Source of the DNA: Lichenostomus cassidix
Lineage: Eukaryota > Chordata > Aves > Passeriformes > Meliphagidae
Assembly (NCBI GenBank): GCA_008360975.2
Contig: CM039193.1
Coordinates: forward strand, 8,732,501-8,796,500
Length of the DNA stretch: 64,000 nucleotides
Direction of reading: 5' to 3'
Within the stretch, counting starts at the first letter, position 1, and each line of letters starts with the position of its first letter. This document shows, one piece after another, positions 10,706 to 21,500 of the stretch. Made by a program: the position numbers and the translations under genes. The notes under the pieces were generated by a model. The model saw only the letters and a program-made list of their open reading frames with translations. It was not told the origin of the DNA and searched no databases.

Positions 10706-13700
10706 GAGTCTGAGTAACGTCAAATATCCCTGGGAGAACTGGGGAGAAGAGCTGGGGATGTGGTTTGCAGCTGAGCATGCCCCATGCAGCATGCAGCAAC
10801 TGGGCATATGGGAGATACCATTCCATGGAGCTGACACAGGGCTGGGAGAACAAGCTCAGGGAGGAGCAGTCTGTCACGGTCCAAAGAAAAACTGGACACA
10901 GTGGGTGGTTCTGAGCACCATTTTACTGAAGGGCTGGACACCTGCTAGGACTTCATAACAAAAAGTTCACTTCATTTAAGAAAAAAAGACAGTCTGGTTT
11001 TTGTCCTATTCCCTCCAAAGAGAAGAATAATACTAATGGTCTTTTCACTAAGCAATGCCATTCCAAAATATACATTGAGTGTGGAATGGCCCAGCTTCAT
11101 ATTAACATTAAATATTATTAGAATTTCAGAAACATCCTACACAAACAAATGAAACGGTAAAAAGTTCACTCAAGAACAAGATGATCATTTGTAAAATCAT
11201 CATACAAAGTTTGTTACTCGCCCTCCTGCGGGCTGCAGTTGCTGCTCCCCAGCCATTGCTTGGGATGCCCAAACACCAGGGAATGCCACAGTGGAGCCTG
11301 TGGCGCCGGTCCCAGCCGGAGAAGGTCGGTCATGCTGTGGCGTGAAGACAGCTCTCTTGGAGATGCTGGTTGGCAGAGAGTAGAGTGAGGGACTGGGCAG
11401 TGCCCACCCAGAGCCCCTGTGTCCCTCGGAGCGGCTGCTGTGCCTCTGCTCAGGAAATGCTACTCCTCAGGAGTGCTGCACCATGACCCAGGAGGAGAGA
11501 TGGCATCACACAGTGCCTTCCCTTTCATGAACGAACATCAACACTTGTTTTGTCCTGACCCAGGTCTGGGCAGCGTGGAGCAGGGGCAGGAGGGGAGGTA
11601 TTTCTGGGGATAGCTTTGCAGCACCTTCTCTTTTAAAACAGCACCATGTGCCTGACTCTGTCTGTGGGAATCACCAGACACTCACAGGGGCTGCCTGTAG
11701 CCACAGAACACAGGAACAGAAAGGGCTAATTAAGACAACAAGGAGAGAGTCCCAGACGATAATAAGGCCTTTAAGGGACTCCCTGGGATATTTCCGATGC
11801 CACTTGAGCAGGGCCAGACTGTGTGATTGATGAAGGATGGAAACCATGGATGTGGGGGTGCCTGCTCCAAAAAGAGCCCCCCTCACCTGCAGCACCAGTG
11901 CCCGTGTAGTGCTGCCAGGCAGGGCAGGGGAGGCTCTATGGCCAGGCAGGGATGGAGGGAAGATAGTGCTGCAGAACACCACAGCCTTGACTCCTGTTTG
12001 CACATCTCCCGCAGCAGACACAGAAGCTGCAGGCTGCTGGCTGCCCAAGCACTGCTGGCATCTTTAGCTTTCCCTACTCCCAGCTTCTCGCTTCTTCACC
12101 AGACTTCCTAAGTGTTCCTAAGTAAAGGAAGGGGTCTGGCCTCAGCACCACGGCTTTGGAGGCAGCTGCTGGCCAACCTGTGAGTTCCAGCAGTGTCACA
12201 CCTACAGACAGGCTTCATTCAACACTCAGGGATGACCTAGTGACAAGGGCTGGCTCTAATGTCTTCTGGGACAAGATTCCGACAAGGCACCTGGCACCTT
12301 CCTAACAGCATCCAGCTCCAGGCAGAACAGGCTGCAAGAAGGAAACCCTAGCATGGTGCTCTCTAGCAGAGTTCCGAATGTGAAGGCTCAGGAGCAACCT
12401 GCCCTGCTGCCCTCTCCACAGGCGGTGCCAGCTCACCCAGCTGGCAAAGCTGAAGGCTGCTTCACCATCAGGAAGGTGCCAGGTATACCAGACCAGCTGT
12501 CCTCTCTGTGGGCCACCTCAGCTCCTAGAAGGCCATTCCCACTGATCACAGGAGCAAACAGGCCAGTGCCATTTTGAAGACTGAAAAAGAAACTGTCACT
12601 TCCACACAAACCAACAGCCTGGCTGAGCAGCTGGTGCTCCACAGCTCAGCACCGACCCACGGCTAAAACTAGGATCGTCTCAATTAAACCTGCCTTCCTG
12701 CCTGGAAAGCTGCCCAGCTAAAGTCACACTGCCCAGCTGGAGCTGAGAGACAAACCTGCTCTCCATACCCATGCATCCCTTGAGCCATGGCCAAAGGCCC
12801 AGCTCCCAGACAGGGCAGGGAACTTGGATCTGACAGGGAAGAACAGTTGGGGTGGCTGCACCCCCCACATGCTGGCAAGGTCTGGCCATGAACACAGCAC
12901 AAGCCACAATTAAAAGGGCACAAAGTCTGTGCTCCATTCCAAAACCCAAAGCCTCCCAGCCCCTCCTGCCACAGCTGGAGCTGGGGTGAAGTGCTGCTGG
13001 TGTACAAGGGGGACCTGGAGGACAGGCTGCAGAAAAAGGGCAGCTGTGGAGCAGGACCATTGAGCCACATGCACAGTATCATCCACCTGTGCTCCCAATT
13101 TCTCCGCCATGTTCTTAGCTGGCAACTTGACTGAACTCCATGCAAGGAAGCACCAGGCAATGGGGATGTCTCAGCCCACTCATCCCAGACCTGTTAGTAT
13201 GAACTCGTCTGAGAGCAGCCCAGTGAGGTGAGCACACTTCTTCCACGCACTGAAATACCACTAGTGGACTGCCAAGTCGGAATAACAAAATCATCCCTTC
13301 TTATTTTGCAAAAAAGTGCTTAAGAAATTCTGTACAAGGATTGCTACAGCAGCTGGCTCGGGGTGGGGGGATGCAAATAGTTTAGAAGCAGCAGCAGCAA
13401 CACGCTACATGGCTTGCAGAGAAGAGCTGAGGAGAAACTTCTATAACTATAAGCAGTGGCAGATGGTGAAATCTGATCACAGTGGATACGAGCTTCAAAA
13501 CATTTCTACCAATTAACATCATGATTTCAACTAGTATCTGATGTCAGCTTCCCCTTCAGCTGCCTGCCGGACAAGCTACTCTCCCCATGGACCTTGCTGA
13601 CGGACATCTGAAGCATGCAGGAAGCTCAAGGACCTTGTCTAGTGGAGGAGAAGCATAAACTGCTTCTTGGCAGCTGAATAAAAGGAGGAACTATTTCCAA

Positions 13701-15375
13701 AAAATCAGTTGGAAGAACAGCCCTTTGACCGCTGGCTGAATCGTTTCTAGAAGTGACAGTGACACATATCCATGCATTAAAAGCATTCCTAAGAGAGTCT
13801 CCAAAGCTCTCAGCTGTCACAGTGCCCAGAACAACACAGGCCAGGTTAGGCACTTGGATGAATTCAAAGTGACTAATACAGAAACAGGTCTGAACAAGGT
13901 GCATACCACATGCTCAGCAGAGACCACAGCGCTCTGGGCAATGCATTTCCATGGGCCCTGCCAGTTAATACTGTAGAGATCCCTGGAAGGCAAGTGTTGC
14001 TCCTCTGTCACAGAATAACACAGGATGGAAGGGAGGAGATCTTGGTTAGATCAGGTCTTAGGTAGCTCTGGTTTGATCAAACCCTTTATCTTCCCTAAAC
14101 ACCTGAGAGCAGCATCCACACAGAACCCCTCTGCAGCCTCCTGCACATCAGTGTTACAGGCCCAGCATACCAGGAACATCCACACCTGGGCGTGAGTCAA
14201 AGGACAGTGGAGCCATCCCCACCAGACTGAGGCACCCCCTCTACCAGCACTGGCTGATGGGCAGCAGTTGCTGGCATTGGCACAGGGCTGTAAAGCCCCT
14301 CTATGAATAACAACCTGCAACTCTTTCAGTCAAGTTCCCAAAGCACCTGCAAGGGGAAGTAGAGATATCAGGAGGGCAGAGAATGAAGGTCCAGCTTAGG
14401 GTCCTGTGGTCTGTTAAGAGATGTGCAGGAGAGCTGACAGATGGGCCTGGTGATGGGCAGATGCCTGAGCACACAGCTATGGAGTGCTCACTTCTCAGGC
14501 AGGAGTCTCAGTGACACAAAGGTATTCCCAAAGCTTGTCTCTCCCTGCGGAGCAGACCACTTTTTGCTGGTGGCCTAGGAAGGACACAGGGCAAACTGTC
14601 AGAACTCAGGTCAGTGCTGAGAAAGGCATGGCAGCACTAAGGCTGGATGCTGTGCTGGATATGTTAAGCAACAGTATAAGTCAAGTCCTTGCCTGGCAAA
14701 GCTGTGAAAGACACGAGGTGACAGAAAAGAGTGGGGAGGCAGGCAGCAGTGTCCAGGCTGGGGAAAGACACACAGTGAGGAGGAGGGATGTGGCCTGGTA
14801 AGCTGGCCTCAGGTGCTCAGCTTCCTGCTCAGGCTGGAGGAAAAGCAACCTCGACCTGGATTCAGTCTTGTTGATGCACGTTGTTTTTCCCAGCGGAGGC
14901 CAAGTGCTCAGCTGGGATGTCTGCGCTGCATGAGGAGGCTCCAGAGACAGCTCTCAGTGCCCTTATAAGGGTCTGGGAACAGGGGAAGCTGCTGAGTAGC
15001 CTGACAGCAATACTACAGGCTGGAGTTCAGAGCCCTCCTCGGGAAACAGCCCAAAAGAGAAACACCAGTGCAGGACTTCAAGACCTGGCATTTGAGAGCG
15101 TGGGAATGAGAAAGGTCTGAAGGAGTGGGAACAAAAGGAACAAAGCAATTTTTGGCCAGTTGACAGTGATGGAGAGCCCCTGTTCATCCAGCATCAGGTC
15201 AGGACAGGGAACTTTCTGCCAGGGCATTTTAAAACACAGAAGCAGAAGAAAGTATTTCCTCCTTCTCTGCAGCCAAGCAGCGGCATTCACAGGTCAGTCT
15301 CAACCATTGCAAGTTATGATCTCTGACAGCAACTCAGAATCCAAGTGTGGGGTTCACGGCTTGCAATCATCCCCT
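10706..15375. other. Intergenic, nothing recognised
   Basis: Mixed-composition sequence between the laminin gene and CCDC71. No exon with flanking splice sites or known protein motif was found. An AATAAA on the plus strand at about 13678 has no associated reading frame. Confidence 0.4.
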
Positions 15376-15482
15376 GAATCATAAAATCACAGAATGGTTT
15401 GGATTGGAAGGGACCTTAATGATCACCTTGTTCCAACCACCCTGCCATGGGCATGGACACCTTCCACTAGACCAGGTTGCTC
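15376..15482 (-). mobile_element. CR1 LINE 3'-end fragment
   Basis: Contains CACAGAATGGTTTGGATTGG, then AAGGGACCTTAATGATCA, GTTCCAACCACCCTGCCATG and the phrase ACTAGACCAGGTTGCTCA. This is the complement of the 3' end of avian CR1. The fragment is 5'-truncated, as most CR1 copies are. Confidence 0.9.
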
Positions 15483-17350
15483 AGTGAAGGAGAGCCTCCA
15501 CCCTGCTCTGTGTGGGTGAGAGAACACAGAAAGCTCAACTCTCACCCTGTCATGAACCTCCTCTTCTCTCCATACCAGTCTTCCTATCTGTGCTGGGGAT
15601 CAGACACTGACCCCTTTTACAAACCACTGAAATCCAACCAGGTGCTCAGGGTGGGCTTAAACGTGAGGAGCTGGGACTTCCCTGGGGAGCTCATTCCTTC
15701 AGCCAATGTCCACAGAGTTTACTAGGTCAGACAACTGGTATTTTGAGCTGGTGAGAGAACAAGTGGATTACAGGCTCACTGCTGCAGAGATCTGAGCATA
15801 GAGTGGCATACAGAGCCATGCCAAGCCCAATGCCGCTTTTTTTTCCCCGAGACACCAGGTTGCCCTTTCCAGGTGACAGCAGCAGCACTAACTGCTCCAA
15901 CAAGGTGTTTCTCCTGGGATTTGTAGATCTGTCCCTGTGGAGTGCAGATCCATGTTCCCATCCGACGGCATGCCCCCAGTGCAGGGAGGTGACAGCAGCC
16001 GTCTGCAGTGGTTCCACAGTGCCTCCTGGGGACAGCACAGCCCGCACTCCTTGCACACAGAGCTTTCACACCTGCCACATACCTTCTCACAACATCTCTG
16101 ATGGCACAGCAATGCTGCCATCCGCCACAATATGGTGCCCATCTCCTCTCCCACTGCTTCACCCCCACAAATCATATAAAGCAACTGTGTTTAAGTGCTG
16201 GTATATGTCCTCCCAAATCTTTTGCTTTTCTGCTTTAACTCAGGCTCAAATATCCCACTGAGCTCTGGGACTGGCAGGATGTAGCTAATACATTCAAACA
16301 CAGCCTGTGTCTCTGTCATGGTTTAACTCCGGCCAAAACCAACAGTATCTCTACCGGCACCTGGAATCTGCTCCTGAAACACCCAGCAACAGCAAAGCAG
16401 TTACGTGGTGTGCAGGACACTACACAATTCCTGTTAACAATTCCAGCCTTTCAGCTCTAACAGTCACAGTTCATGATCCATAGCTGCACCTATAGGAGAG
16501 CAGAGTAATGCTGGGTGCTGAGGATGAATCCTCTTCGGAGGCAAATCCCTACCATGAGTTCAGAATTTCTGCTACCCATGAAGGGAGGAGGCACCTAGAG
16601 ACGTCAGACAGACTTGCAGCCCCTGTGACTCTCCCCCACTGTTATGCAGAGGTAATACCGAAAACAGGATTAAAACTACCAGCTGGTAATTCTCCCAGTT
16701 GTTTGGCATTCTGGAGACAAACAAATGGCTACAATGCTTCTGCCTCCAAGCTGCTCAAGGGAGCCCAGGACAGACTGTCACAACACTGAACCACAAAGGA
16801 ATCCTGGCACCTTTCAACAAAAGACTAGCTGAAGGGAAAGAGGAACAAAAGCTATCAAACCCAATCCCAGAGGGATGGAGGAAGTGCATCTTCCCACAGA
16901 TCCTGGGCCATATGCACATATATGGGTATATAGATATATAGATAATAAAGTTATAAAATTTGATCAAAATAAAACCAGTAAATGTACAGCTTGAAAAAGA
17001 GCAATATCACAGTGCATCAATGTCATGAGAAAGTCCCGTGTTCTCCCCAGTACGAGAGCACAGCCTGCCACGTTTAGAGGAGTGTGGCAGGAAGTGAGCC
17101 CTCTGGCCTGCTTGGCTCGATGATGGCTGGAGTCACCGTCCCGCGCTCCCAAACAGAGGTTTGGATTTCTGCAGCCAGTTCTGCACAGTAGTGGCAGACA
17201 AGCAGGAACAGCATGAGAGTGGGCTGCTCTGTCTGCAGGTTAGTCAGCATATTGGCACCAGAGACACAGAGTCACTCTTAAACCTCTCTGCGCTCTGGTG
17301 CCAGGCTTGTATTTACTTACTTACAAAAAAAAGTGACAAAGTGAAGAAAC
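15483..17350. other. Intergenic and CCDC71 3'-UTR region
   Basis: Downstream of CCDC71 on its strand, so the proximal part is presumably 3' UTR. I could not find a canonical AATAAA on the minus strand close to the stop. An AT-rich TATA/GATA stretch lies at 16905-16960. A short LTR-like phrase occurs at 16318-16345. Confidence 0.4.
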
Positions 17351-18538
17351 TCAGGGGACACTGTGAGAATGGGACAAGGGCTGAATTCGGATCACAGGGG
17401 ACAGGTTGACCCTAAGAATCTTCTGTGCTCTCCTCCTCACTTCATCATCAGAGGAAGAGTTGCCCACCTTGATGGTCCGGAATTTCAGCAGGTTCAAAGT
17501 GCTCTGAGCCTGTCGAGTTTTCTTTCGGACAGGAATGGTATTTGCTTTCTTCTTCTGTGGTGCTTCTCTTGCCTCTGTAGCTCTTCTTTTCTTCTGCCCA
17601 GTGCTCTCCCGGTAAGTGCTGCTGTCCTTCCACTCTGTTTTTCCCACCAGAGCTTCTTTATCTCTGATTTTCAAGGTCCTGGGTTGAGCTGCTGTGGTGC
17701 AGCCCTGGGACGAGCCACCTGTGACTCTCCCATTGAGAACTCCCGAGGCTTTGCAGGCGTTGCTCTCCTGCAGCACTCCACCCTTTGGTCCCTTCATAAG
17801 GTTTAAAGTGCGGGTGGCAGAATCTGGTGCTTTCTTGATGGAACGCTTGTATCCCTTGCCTTCGGTTATTTTAGTGCTCTTGCCTGAAGAAAACTGCCTC
17901 GGTGGACTTGAAGTCTTGAGGAGCTTAAGGTCTGAGGGCGAGATCCCAAGACGCCCTTGTGTGTACTTGGACTCCAAACAGGACGTTGTTGTTTTCAGTG
18001 GCACCAGGGCTTCCAGAACCACCGACAGTCTCATGGCTGGATACACATCAGGATACATGCTTGTGGGGAAGCCCACTGCTGACGCCTTGGATGTGCTGGA
18101 TCCTGTCTGCTTCAAGGAGCTCAAGAGGAGATTTGTGGAATCCCCTTTGGAGACTGGCTGAGCAGAGACTTTCAAAGAGCTCACTGGAACGCTGGTGGGT
18201 GAAGGGGACACTTTGGCCACTGAGTTGCTGGCCGGACTCTGAGTGGACTCAGTGGTGCTGGCACAGTTGTGCTGCGTGTTTTCTTTCGTATGACTTGGTG
18301 TGTCTGCTGTGCATGAGCTGTACCCGTACACATCCTTACTCCTCAGAATTGTGGGCTGGTAGCCCTCCTCCTTCAGGCCCTGGATGAAGGCCACCAGCTG
18401 GGTCTCTGTGTCTGAAAGGTCCTTGGACATCGGGTTGAAGACTCGGAGGGCTTCCTCCAGCACTTTCTGTCCTGCAGAGGAAATTCTCGACCAGGAATGG
18501 ACAGCTTTTTCTTCCTCATTGTTCACTGCAATATTCAT
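17351..18538 (-). CDS. CCDC71: Coiled-coil domain-containing protein 71, single coding exon
   Basis: Encodes 395 residues of unknown molecular function. The start is the ATG at 18538-18536 (MNIAVNNEEEKAVHSWSRIS), aligning with the start of human CCDC71 as I recall it. The open frame extends four codons upstream, but only to a TTG. Conserved blocks: the N-terminal 80 residues (FNPMSKDL, QPTILRSKDVYGYSSCTA), a central stretch (TNLLLSSLKQ, YPAMRLSVVLEALVPLK), a Lys/Arg-rich low-complexity middle, and a C-terminal block (SSSDDEVRRRAQKILRVNLS, PVIRIQPL). The basic middle suggests nuclear localisation, which is inference. The coding exon has its acceptor near 18577 (TTTTTCCAG on the minus strand). 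A non-coding first exon probably lies in the CpG island, with a strong donor at 21003-20999. The human protein is longer in the Lys/Ala repeat region. Confidence 0.93.
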   Translation of the reverse strand: MNIAVNNEEEKAVHSWSRISSAGQKVLEEALRVFNPMSKDLSDTETQLVAFIQGLKEEGYQPTILRSKDVYGYSSCTADTPSHTKENTQHNCASTTESTQSPASNSVAKVSPSPTSVPVSSLKVSAQPVSKGDSTNLLLSSLKQTGSSTSKASAVGFPTSMYPDVYPAMRLSVVLEALVPLKTTTSCLESKYTQGRLGISPSDLKLLKTSSPPRQFSSGKSTKITEGKGYKRSIKKAPDSATRTLNLMKGPKGGVLQESNACKASGVLNGRVTGGSSQGCTTAAQPRTLKIRDKEALVGKTEWKDSSTYRESTGQKKRRATEAREAPQKKKANTIPVRKKTRQAQSTLNLLKFRTIKVGNSSSDDEVRRRAQKILRVNLSPVIRIQPLSHSHSVP

Positions 18539-18577
18539 TGCATTAGGCAAGCAGGTGCTTCAAAAAGGTCCAAATTA

Positions 18578-20998
18578 CTGGAAAAACAACCCTTGACACC
18601 TCAAAAGGAGAAAGAAGATAGTTAGCTTACAGCAACTGAAATTATCCGAAGTTTTTAAGATGGGACCTGAAACCATTAAGCCCAAGGCGTGGCTGGTCAC
18701 AAACACTGGGTCAGATTCTGGGCTCAACCCAAGATAGAAGCATCAAGAAAATCCTGTCACTGACTTATCTCTGAAATAAAACTAAAACATCTCTCACAAA
18801 AATATCCTCCAACCTAAACAAAGATTTCAAGAAATCCCATCCAATCCACCCCAAGATGAAGGATTCCAATGATTAACTCAGCAAAATCTGCAGCTCATTT
18901 CCAGTTTGAATTCGACCCACCCCAGCTTTCGGTAACCAGATCTCATTTTCCTTGGATAAAGCAACCCCTCATTAAACCCTCTTCCTGTGCACACATTGAG
19001 AGCAGCACCATCAAGCCATCTCAACACTAAGAAGCCTGAGCATTTCAACTTCCTCCCAGTGTCACCTTCAATTTCTCAGCTTCTCAACTGATGCTGCTCA
19101 AAAATTGATTCTGAGTCCCTGCCAAAGCTGCAGCTTCCTCCTGGAGACCTGGCAGCAGGGCTGGAGGCTGTTCCAGTTGTGCTCCATTGATGCTGAATGC
19201 TGTGGCAAGGCAGCACTGCTCCTTGCTGTTCCCTTGTTTGAACAATGGTCCACAACTTGCTGTCACAGCAAACTGGTGTTGATCCAAGGGCACTGGCTGC
19301 CAAGTGAGGAGGAAGCAGGAAATTCAAGCAGGGCGGTATGAAGGAAACACACATCACTAGGGCCAAGTGTACAAAGGCCTGAGGGACAACACTGGGATCA
19401 TGCTCAGGGCACTGCGCAGCTGCCTGCCCAGAATAAAAGCACCAATTATTGCTTTCAAAAAAAAAAATCAGCACTGAAGGGTAGTCCAGGCAGGACTTGA
19501 AGGGCAGTCCAGGCAGGACTTTAGGATGCATCCGGGAGAACTCTGATCCTGGTGGCCTCACAGCTCCGCAGCTGGATGCTGCACAGACAAGGCATAAAAT
19601 CTTTAGCTTGATACCTCCCAAAAAAATAATGAGGATTCAGTTAAAAACCCTTTTCAGGGAAATGAAGGAGGTGTCAGAGACACTTTTGGAGAGGGTAGTG
19701 AACAGGCAAGAAAGCTGTGATGGAGAAGTTAGTGCCTGAGCAGATAAAGCAAGGAACTACTCGTGTCCCGTGTTCCCCCCAAGACTCTGGTTTCACCACA
19801 GCACTGGAGCAGAGCCTGTGCTGCCGCCAGCTGCACAAGCAGGGAAGAGACACAAGGCAAAAGCAGCCACAGAAGGGAAAGCACAGGTCAGTGGCAGAGT
19901 AAGAACCTCCACATGACAGACTAATCTCAGTCAAGTGCTCTGCAGACGTCATGGCCGAAGAGGGATTTGGAGGAGGATAATGCAGTTGTTCAGTGGCAGG
20001 CGGGGGATCTCCCACAGAGGAGGGGAGGCAGGCAGGGAAGTGATCCCACAGAGCCCCAGCCAGTGGTGAAAGTCACCACCTCCAAAGTGACCAAGCAGTG
20101 CCAGGCACAGGGAAGTCAGAGAAGGTGTAACGTTCATTTTGATCTGGTAGCGAGGCAGAGACCAACAAAGAAGCACAAGTGAGATGTGCTCAACAGGCTG
20201 CAAAATGGATCATCCTCAGGCTGCAGCAAGCCCAGGAGCAGCTGGGACACCTGAAGGGGTATTCTGGCTGTGACATCTCATGGGAACAGGACTTCCCAAC
20301 ATCCATCTGCTCGGTCCTGTTTGATGCAGTGCCAGCTGTGTTGGAGGAAAGCCAGCCACGAGCAGACACACCCCCGGACAGTCTATCCTCCCGACAGGAG
20401 GTTCCCTCACGGGACACACTAGTGGGGGGCCGGGGGGCTACGGGAACACAGCACTCCTGGCACGGTGCAAGCACAGCACCGGAAGGGCGATGCTAGCACG
20501 GGCTTAGAGGCCCGGCTGTCCGAGCACGGGAAGAGCTCTCCGGGTGCACCGCAGGTGGAAGTGGCTGCCGGCAGGACCGAGACGCGGGGCTGGGGCAGCC
20601 TGTGGAGCTGGGGGCCGGTGCGCAGTCCCAAGGAGAGCTCGGTGGGGCCGCCAGCCCCCGCTCAGCCTCTCCTTTTGGCCCGCCCCTCGGCGCAGACGAT
20701 GCCCCTTCCCGAGCGTCCGTCCCTCGCTCCCGCTGCACCCTCCCCAAGGCTCGGCCCGCCGGCCGGAGGGACCCCGGGGCGGCCCCTCCCTGCAGGGCTA
20801 GGGGAGGTGATTGGTGCAGACAGGGGGTGCGGCCCCCGCGCTCGGCCCGCGCCGGCTCCCGGGACCGGGGGGGCGGGGACCGGGGCGGAGCCCTCAGTGC
20901 CGCGGCTCCGCCTCCAGCGCCCGGAGGCTGCCCCAGCGGGCGGCTCGGCAGCGCCCTCGCCCGGGAGCCGGCGCGGGGCCCGGGCCCGCCGGCCCCAA
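18578..20998. other. CCDC71 intron 1 (inferred)
   Basis: Between the coding-exon acceptor and the inferred non-coding first exon of CCDC71. Nothing recognised apart from a two-copy tandem repeat at 19476-19521. Confidence 0.45.
19476..19521. repeat. 23-bp tandem duplication, two copies
   Basis: Two adjacent copies of GAAGGGTAGTCCAGGCAGGA plus CTT, differing at one base (T/C), preceded by a poly-A run at 19457-19467. Confidence 0.85.
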
Positions 20999-21500
20999 CC
21001 TACCGGCCGCCGCCAGACCCGCGCCTGCCGCTGCGCCGCACCCGCCGCTCCAACATGGCCGCCCGCGGGGCGCCGGAACCACCGCCCGCTTCCGCTTCCG
21101 GCCCCTTTCCGCGGGCCGCGGTCACGCCCACAGCCGGAGCGCATTCGGTCACTCCCCGCGCCCCGCCCCGGCCGCGCCCCGCCGTGTCCATGGCAGCGGC
21201 GGCGCGGGCCGTCCCCGGGCCGGCAGGGGGCGCCGCCGGCGGAAGCGGCGCGGGCGGAAGCGGCGCCGTCACCAGGTAACGGGGCCGGTGTCCGTGTCGG
21301 GGCGATGAGCGGCGGGGCCGGGCGGCGGCGGCGCCTGGTGCTGCACGTGGACCTCAACAACACGGTGGTGGTGGCGGACACGGTGACGGGGCAGGGCCCG
21401 CGGGCGGCGCTCAACAGCTTTCTCAGCACCGTCACCTGGGGCCGCGCCGGGGCCGCCGGTGAGCGCCGGGGCCGGGGCTGCGGGGCACCCGGTGTGGCCG
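20580..21500. promoter_or_regulatory. CpG island, probable bidirectional promoter of CCDC71 and the HAD-like gene
   Basis: Very dense in CpG. Contains CCAACATGGCCGCC (21051-21064), whose complement has the YY1 core CCATGTT, and tandem CTTCCG/CTTCCGG (21089-21104), which read as ETS-family CCGGAAG on the minus strand. A strong minus-strand donor (CCG then GTAGGT) at 21003-20999 fits the end of a non-coding CCDC71 exon 1, and the plus-strand gene starts its coding at 21305. The genes diverge from a core of about 300 bp. Factor binding is inferred from motifs. Confidence 0.6.

Noticed and set aside
14005..14060. Possible third CR1 fragment (CACAGAATAACACAGGATGG)
   Set aside because: Only a loose similarity over about 30 bases; lacks the diagnostic CR1 phrases found in the other two copies.
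18539..18550. Extended CCDC71 start
   Set aside because: The upstream codon is TTG, and human CCDC71 aligns from the ATG at 18538.
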